A DNA stretch of 9,791 nucleotides from an uncultured Lachnospiraceae bacterium. GTDB taxonomy: Bacteria > Bacillota > Clostridia > Lachnospirales > Lachnospiraceae. Below, one piece after another: positions 6,806 through 9,791 of this stretch. How positions within the stretch are numbered: position 1 is the stretch's first letter; every line of letters starts with the position of its first letter. Where the stretch lies: the NCBI GenBank assembly GCA_947177925.1, contig CAMWWJ010000113.1, forward strand, positions 1 through 9,791, read 5' to 3'. The position numbers and the translations under genes are program-made. The notes beneath the pieces were generated by a model. It did not search any database and was not told the DNA's origin. It saw only the letters and a program-made list of their open reading frames with translations.

Positions 6806-6829
6806 ACAATACCTTTCACGAAGGATTGT
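6806..6829. promoter_or_regulatory. Near-perfect dyad upstream of the operon, candidate operator
   Basis: ACAAT (6806-6810) and CCTT (6812-6815) are mirrored by AAGG (6821-6824) and ATTGT (6825-6829), with one unpaired A at 6811 and a 5-nt centre. It lies 30 bp upstream of the regulator ATG, where an autoregulatory operator or a 5' UTR hairpin would be expected. The binding protein is unproven. Confidence 0.4.
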
Positions 6830-7000
6830 TCCTTTTCTACCCTTTTCATTCTATTTTAATATAAAATCACAAAAAAATCCACCGATTTTCTATATTTATT
6901 TATGCAATTTATATGTTTTTCACAGAATTTTCATAATGTAAATTTATGTACAACCTTCACAACTTATTACACAGCCGCTTTCCAGCCTTTAAAATTTCTC
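6830..7000. other. AT-rich divergent intergenic region
   Basis: This is the core of the divergent region between the leftward operon and the rightward MATE gene. It is rich in A/T and contains several TATAAA/TATTAAAAT-like tracts on the minus strand, but none pairs with a good -35 at standard spacing, so the operon promoter cannot be placed. The frame open from 6946 lacks a ribosome binding site and lies upstream of the promoter at 7001. Confidence 0.5.
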
Positions 7001-7031
7001 TTGACTCTGCACTTGGTATGGAGTTTATAAT
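7001..7031 (+). promoter_or_regulatory. Sigma-A-like promoter for the MATE gene
   Basis: TTGACT (7001-7006) and TATAAT (7026-7031) are separated by 19 nt, or by 18 nt if TTATAA is taken as the -10. The hexamers are near-consensus and the spacing slightly long. Transcription would begin near 7038, just before the AAGGAG at 7041-7046. Confidence 0.55.
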
Positions 7032-7040
7032 AATTTTTGA

Positions 7041-7046
7041 AAGGAG
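7041..7046 (+). promoter_or_regulatory. Ribosome binding site before a GTG start
   Basis: AAGGAG lies 4 nt before an in-frame GTG at 7051. It is the only strong Shine-Dalgarno sequence in the leader of the MATE gene and so bears on which start is used. Confidence 0.5.
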
Positions 7047-7050
7047 CAAG

Positions 7051-8466
7051 GTGCCTGTTTCCTTTGAAAAAATGAAAACGATAATTTGTGCCATAATCCG
7101 GCAGGAACAGGCAGAGCTATATATGGAAAAAAATCTAACCTCCGGCAGTGTTTTTAAAAATATTGTTTATTTCTCATTGCCATACCTGCTATCTTACTTT
7201 CTGCAGACTCTGTATGGAATGGCAGATTTATTTATTATCGGCCAATTCAACGGTGTGGAGCATATCACTGCTGTTTCTATAGGCAGTCAGGTCATGCATA
7301 TGTTGACGGTTATGATTGTAGGACTTGCCATGGGCTCCACTGTAACTATCGGAAAAGCTATTGGGGCAAGGCAGAGCAGACAGGCCTCTGTTTCCGTGTG
7401 CAATACAATCACCTTGTTTATGGGAGTGTCTGTTGCAGCTACAACGGTGTTGCTTCTTTTAGTCAAACCCATTGTATCATGGATGTCCACCCCTTTAGAA
7501 GCAGTATCAGGTACTATTACCTATCTTATCATCTGCTTCATTGGGATCCCCTTTATAACAGCATATAATATTATCAGCTCCATTTTTCGGGGCCTGGGAG
7601 ATTCCAAAAGTCCTATGTACTTTATAGCAGTTGCCTGTGCTGCCAATATTGCCCTGGATTATTTGTTTATCGGCGGCTTTCATCTTGGTGCGGCCGGAGC
7701 TGCACTTGGCACTACATTTTCACAGACAATCAGCGTCATCGTGGCATTGACTGTCATTCTCAGGCGAAAAACCGGTCTTTCACTGAATAAGGAACATTTT
7801 AAGCCCCATATGAAAACAATGGGACAGATTTTACAAATCGGCATACCTGTTGCCCTGCAGGACGGCTTTATACAGATTGCCTTTATTGTGATTACTGTCA
7901 TTGCAAACCGCAGGGGGCTAAATGATGCAGCTGCTGTGGGAATCGTGGAAAAAATCATAGGGGTCGTGTTTTTGGTACCCTCTACCATGCTCTCCACTGT
8001 TTCAGCCCTTTCTGCGCAAAATATCGGAGCCGGAAAACATGACCGGGCAGCATTGACTTTGCGGTATGCCCTCTTTATGACAGCAGGCTTTGGACTGATT
8101 GTATCGGTTCTGATCCAGTTTATTGCAGAGCCGGTAGTGGGAATGTTTACAGATGAAATAATGGTTATTGGAATGGGAAGTCAGTATTTACGGGCATATA
8201 TTTGGGATTGTATATTTGCCGGCATGCATTTCAGCTTCAGCGGATATTTTTGCGCTTATGGCATGTCAGGGATTTCATTCCTGCACAATTTTCTGTCTAT
8301 CGTATGTGTCCGCATTCCCGGTGCATACTTTGCCTCAAAATATTTTGCGGATACGCTTTTCCCTATGGGGCTTGCCGCACCGGGCGGTTCCCTGTTGTCA
8401 GTCATAATCTGCGTCATTGCATTTTTCTGGCTGAAACGCATTCATAGCCGGCAAAATGCGGAGTAG
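7051..8466 (+). CDS. MATE family multidrug/cation efflux transporter
   Basis: This 12-helix inner-membrane antiporter of the MATE family would export drugs or metabolites using a Na+ or H+ gradient. The product shows two homologous halves. The first opens with NLTSGSVFKNIVYFSLPYLLSYFLQTLYGMADLFIIGQF, here split as NLTSGSVFKNIVYFSLP then LLSYFLQTLYGMADLF, with the adjoining VGLAMGSTVTIGKAIGA. The second begins near QILQIGIPVALQDG and has VEKIIGVVFLVPSTM and LSAQNIGAGKHDRA. The start is uncertain. GTG 7051 has AAGGAG 4 nt upstream and gives 471 residues; ATG 7123 gives 447 residues, the usual family length and N terminus (MEKNLTSG), but has only a weak upstream purine run. The longer frame from 6946 is excluded by the promoter at 7001-7031. 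Substrate cannot be predicted. It is divergent from the FtsEX operon and probably unrelated to it. Confidence 0.9.
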   Translation: MPVSFEKMKTIICAIIRQEQAELYMEKNLTSGSVFKNIVYFSLPYLLSYFLQTLYGMADLFIIGQFNGVEHITAVSIGSQVMHMLTVMIVGLAMGSTVTIGKAIGARQSRQASVSVCNTITLFMGVSVAATTVLLLLVKPIVSWMSTPLEAVSGTITYLIICFIGIPFITAYNIISSIFRGLGDSKSPMYFIAVACAANIALDYLFIGGFHLGAAGAALGTTFSQTISVIVALTVILRRKTGLSLNKEHFKPHMKTMGQILQIGIPVALQDGFIQIAFIVITVIANRRGLNDAAAVGIVEKIIGVVFLVPSTMLSTVSALSAQNIGAGKHDRAALTLRYALFMTAGFGLIVSVLIQFIAEPVVGMFTDEIMVIGMGSQYLRAYIWDCIFAGMHFSFSGYFCAYGMSGISFLHNFLSIVCVRIPGAYFASKYFADTLFPMGLAAPGGSLLSVIICVIAFFWLKRIHSRQNAE

Positions 8467-8550
8467 AGGTACGGAGAAGGACTGTTCATTCTCTATGCAA
8501 AAGTACCCCGCCATCTTTCTTTCGCATATACTATAAAAAAAGGGTTTTTT
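8467..8550 (+). other. MATE to LysM-GH18 intergenic gap
   Basis: This is an 84-bp gap. A weak interrupted stem (8468-8478 with 8489-8493 and 8503-8507) has no U-run and does not look like a terminator. CATATACTA (8525-8533) resembles the -10 of mother-cell sporulation sigma factors, with tACC 17 nt upstream. AAAGGG (8539-8544) serves as a modest ribosome binding site for ATG 8551. Confidence 0.4.
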
Positions 8551-9690
8551 ATGGAAATCTATATTGTATCCTTCGGAGACACCGTGGATTCTATTGCGCT
8601 TTCTTACGGCATCCCCGTTGATTCCATTATTTATAATAATCAGATTCCCTATCCCTACCGTCTTGCAATAGGTCAGGCGCTGTTATTGTCTACAGGCGCA
8701 AACACTTCAGAACGTCCGACTGTTTATGTAAACGGATATGCCTATCCATTTATAAGTCCTTTCGTGTTGGAGGAAACCCTGCCTTATTTATCAGATTTAT
8801 CCGTTTTTTCCTATGGGTTTACTACGGAAGGCGATTTGATTCCGCCTCTTCTCGATGATAGCTGGATGATTGAACTGGCAAATAATTTTTCTACAAGACC
8901 AATCCTCACCCTGACTCCTTTCGGACCGGACGGACGTTTCAATAATAATTTAATAGCTGCTATTGTAAATAATCCGGCTGCACAGGAAAATCTGATTGAC
9001 CAGCTTGTATATACTGTACAAACAAAAGGCTTTCGGGGAGTGGATATTGACTTTGAATTTATCCTGCCTGAAGACAGGATTCCCTTTGCGGAGTTCGTAA
9101 CAAACGTGCGGAATGCATTGAACCCTTTTGGTTATCCGGTTTCTGTAGCGCTTGCTCCCAAAACCTCTGACAGTCAGACCGGACTTTTGTATGAAGGAAA
9201 GGATTATGGACTGCTTGGGCAGGCGGCGGATAATGTGCTTCTTATGACGTATGAATGGGGGTATACCTATGGACCTCCCATGGCCGTAGCGCCTATCGAC
9301 AAAGTACGTGAAGTCATAAATTATGCCATTACAAAAATTCCTCGTGAAAAAATCAATCTTGGAATCCCAAACTATGGTTATGATTGGACACTGCCCTTTG
9401 AACGGGGCGTAACCAAAGCAAAAACAATTGGGAATGTGGAAGCCGTACAGCTTGCTATAGCATATAATGTACCTATTTATTTCGATTCCGTTGCAATGTC
9501 GCCTTATTTTTATTATGAAAAAGATGGGCTTTACCACGAAGTATGGTTTGAAGATATAAGAAGCCTTCAGGCAAAATTTGCCCTTGTACAAGAATACAAT
9601 TTACGGGGCGTAGGCTATTGGCAGATCATGCAGTTATTTCGGGCTAACTGGCTGCTGCTTGCAGATACCTTTTGGATTCGGAAAGAATAA
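8551..9690 (+). CDS. LysM and GH18-fold spore/cell-wall hydrolase, SleL/YaaH-like
   Basis: This 379-residue protein has one N-terminal LysM (about 2-47, YIVSFGDTVDSIALSYGIPVD continuing to a GQALLL end), a peptidoglycan/chitin-binding module. A GH18-type TIM barrel (about 55-375) follows. The barrel has the catalytic motif GVDIDFE (163-169) with D165, D167 and proton donor E169, the MTYEWG strand (232-237) and GYW (355-357). In Bacillus, SleL/YaaH is an N-acetylglucosaminidase acting on spore cortex fragments and carries two LysM domains, so this is a shorter single-LysM version. There is no signal peptide, as for many mother-cell spore-coat enzymes, which reach the spore without export. ATG 8551 is set by AAAGGG 6 nt upstream. 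It follows MATE by 84 bp and ends at a strong hairpin. The substrate is inferred from the family. Confidence 0.9.
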   Translation: MEIYIVSFGDTVDSIALSYGIPVDSIIYNNQIPYPYRLAIGQALLLSTGANTSERPTVYVNGYAYPFISPFVLEETLPYLSDLSVFSYGFTTEGDLIPPLLDDSWMIELANNFSTRPILTLTPFGPDGRFNNNLIAAIVNNPAAQENLIDQLVYTVQTKGFRGVDIDFEFILPEDRIPFAEFVTNVRNALNPFGYPVSVALAPKTSDSQTGLLYEGKDYGLLGQAADNVLLMTYEWGYTYGPPMAVAPIDKVREVINYAITKIPREKINLGIPNYGYDWTLPFERGVTKAKTIGNVEAVQLAIAYNVPIYFDSVAMSPYFYYEKDGLYHEVWFEDIRSLQAKFALVQEYNLRGVGYWQIMQLFRANWLLLADTFWIRKE

Positions 9691-9691
9691 C

Positions 9692-9743
9692 AAAAAAGCT
9701 GGGATATTTCGGTTCCCCCGAAACCGATTCATCACAGCTTTTT
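9692..9743 (+). terminator. Rho-independent, probably bidirectional terminator
   Basis: AAAAAAGCTG (9692-9701) pairs with CAGCTTTTT (9735-9743), reinforced by GAT/ATC and an inner CGGTT/AACCG or TTTCGG/CCGAAA stem, and the right arm ends in TTTTT. It begins one base after the LysM-GH18 stop codon. A-run and T-run flanks would allow termination on both strands. Confidence 0.85.
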
Positions 9744-9791
9744 ATATAATTTTCATTGAAAACAAATAAGAGGTTAGCCCCTGCTAATCAT

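Noticed and set aside
6871..6889. Hairpin with a T-run on the minus strand (AAAATC/GATTTT then Ts)
   Set aside because: The 6-bp stem is almost all A/T and lies within an AT-rich promoter region; too weak for a terminator or attenuator.
6801..7050. Riboswitch controlling the MATE gene (for example a guanidine-type leader)
   Set aside because: No conserved riboswitch core was recognised, and the likely transcription start near 7038 leaves too short a leader.
8468..8507. Interrupted stem GGTAC...GTACC after the MATE stop
   Set aside because: Asymmetric loops and no following T-run; not a credible terminator.
8950..9591. Minus-strand open frame of 213 codons opposite the LysM-GH18 gene
   Set aside because: No ribosome binding site or domain pattern, and it is fully antisense to a gene with an intact GH18 motif.
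9750..9791. Possible end of a further gene or a second hairpin (TTAGC/GCTAA)
   Set aside because: Too short and cut off by the window edge to support a call.

Overview
The window looks like chromosomal DNA of an anaerobic, gut-type, low- to moderate-GC Firmicute, most likely a Lachnospiraceae-like Clostridium. This rests on Shine-Dalgarno sites of the AAGGAGG type with frequent TTG/GTG starts, on a SleL/YaaH-like LysM-chitinase-fold protein (typical of spore formers), on a PucR/CdaR-type regulator and on a clostridial-style MATE transporter. The species assignment is inference; no rRNA or marker gene is present.

Positions 1-423 hold no convincing protein gene but are structurally rich. Positions 4-134 fold, read on the minus strand, into a long closing stem around two hairpins whose loops read AUGGAC and AUGGAG. 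This is the architecture of the TwoAYGGAY candidate structured RNA. Positions 241-388 are a perfect 36-bp inverted repeat around a 76-nt centre that is itself an imperfect hairpin, probably a dispersed palindromic element.

Positions 424-6776 are six genes on the minus strand, tightly packed and probably one operon. In transcription order they are a PucR/CdaR-like HTH regulator, ftsE, ftsX (overlapping ftsE by 11 bp), a secreted coiled-coil plus M23 peptidase protein of the EnvC type, a membrane-anchored PDZ/S41 carboxyl-terminal processing protease, and a GT14 (core-2/I-branching type) glycosyltransferase. The first five fit an envelope-remodelling module. FtsEX would gate a periplasmic or extracellular peptidoglycan hydrolase or activator, and the S41 protease could process envelope substrates. 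The role of the glycosyltransferase in the set is unknown.

Positions 6777-7050 are an AT-rich divergent intergenic region. It holds a 24-bp dyad about 30 bp upstream of the regulator start and a good sigma-A-like promoter for the rightward MATE gene. That promoter shows that the longest open frame of the MATE gene, beginning at 6946, is not the real start. Downstream on the plus strand are the MATE transporter and a LysM-GH18 protein, the latter closed by a strong terminator-like hairpin at 9692-9743. The last 46 bases show no gene.
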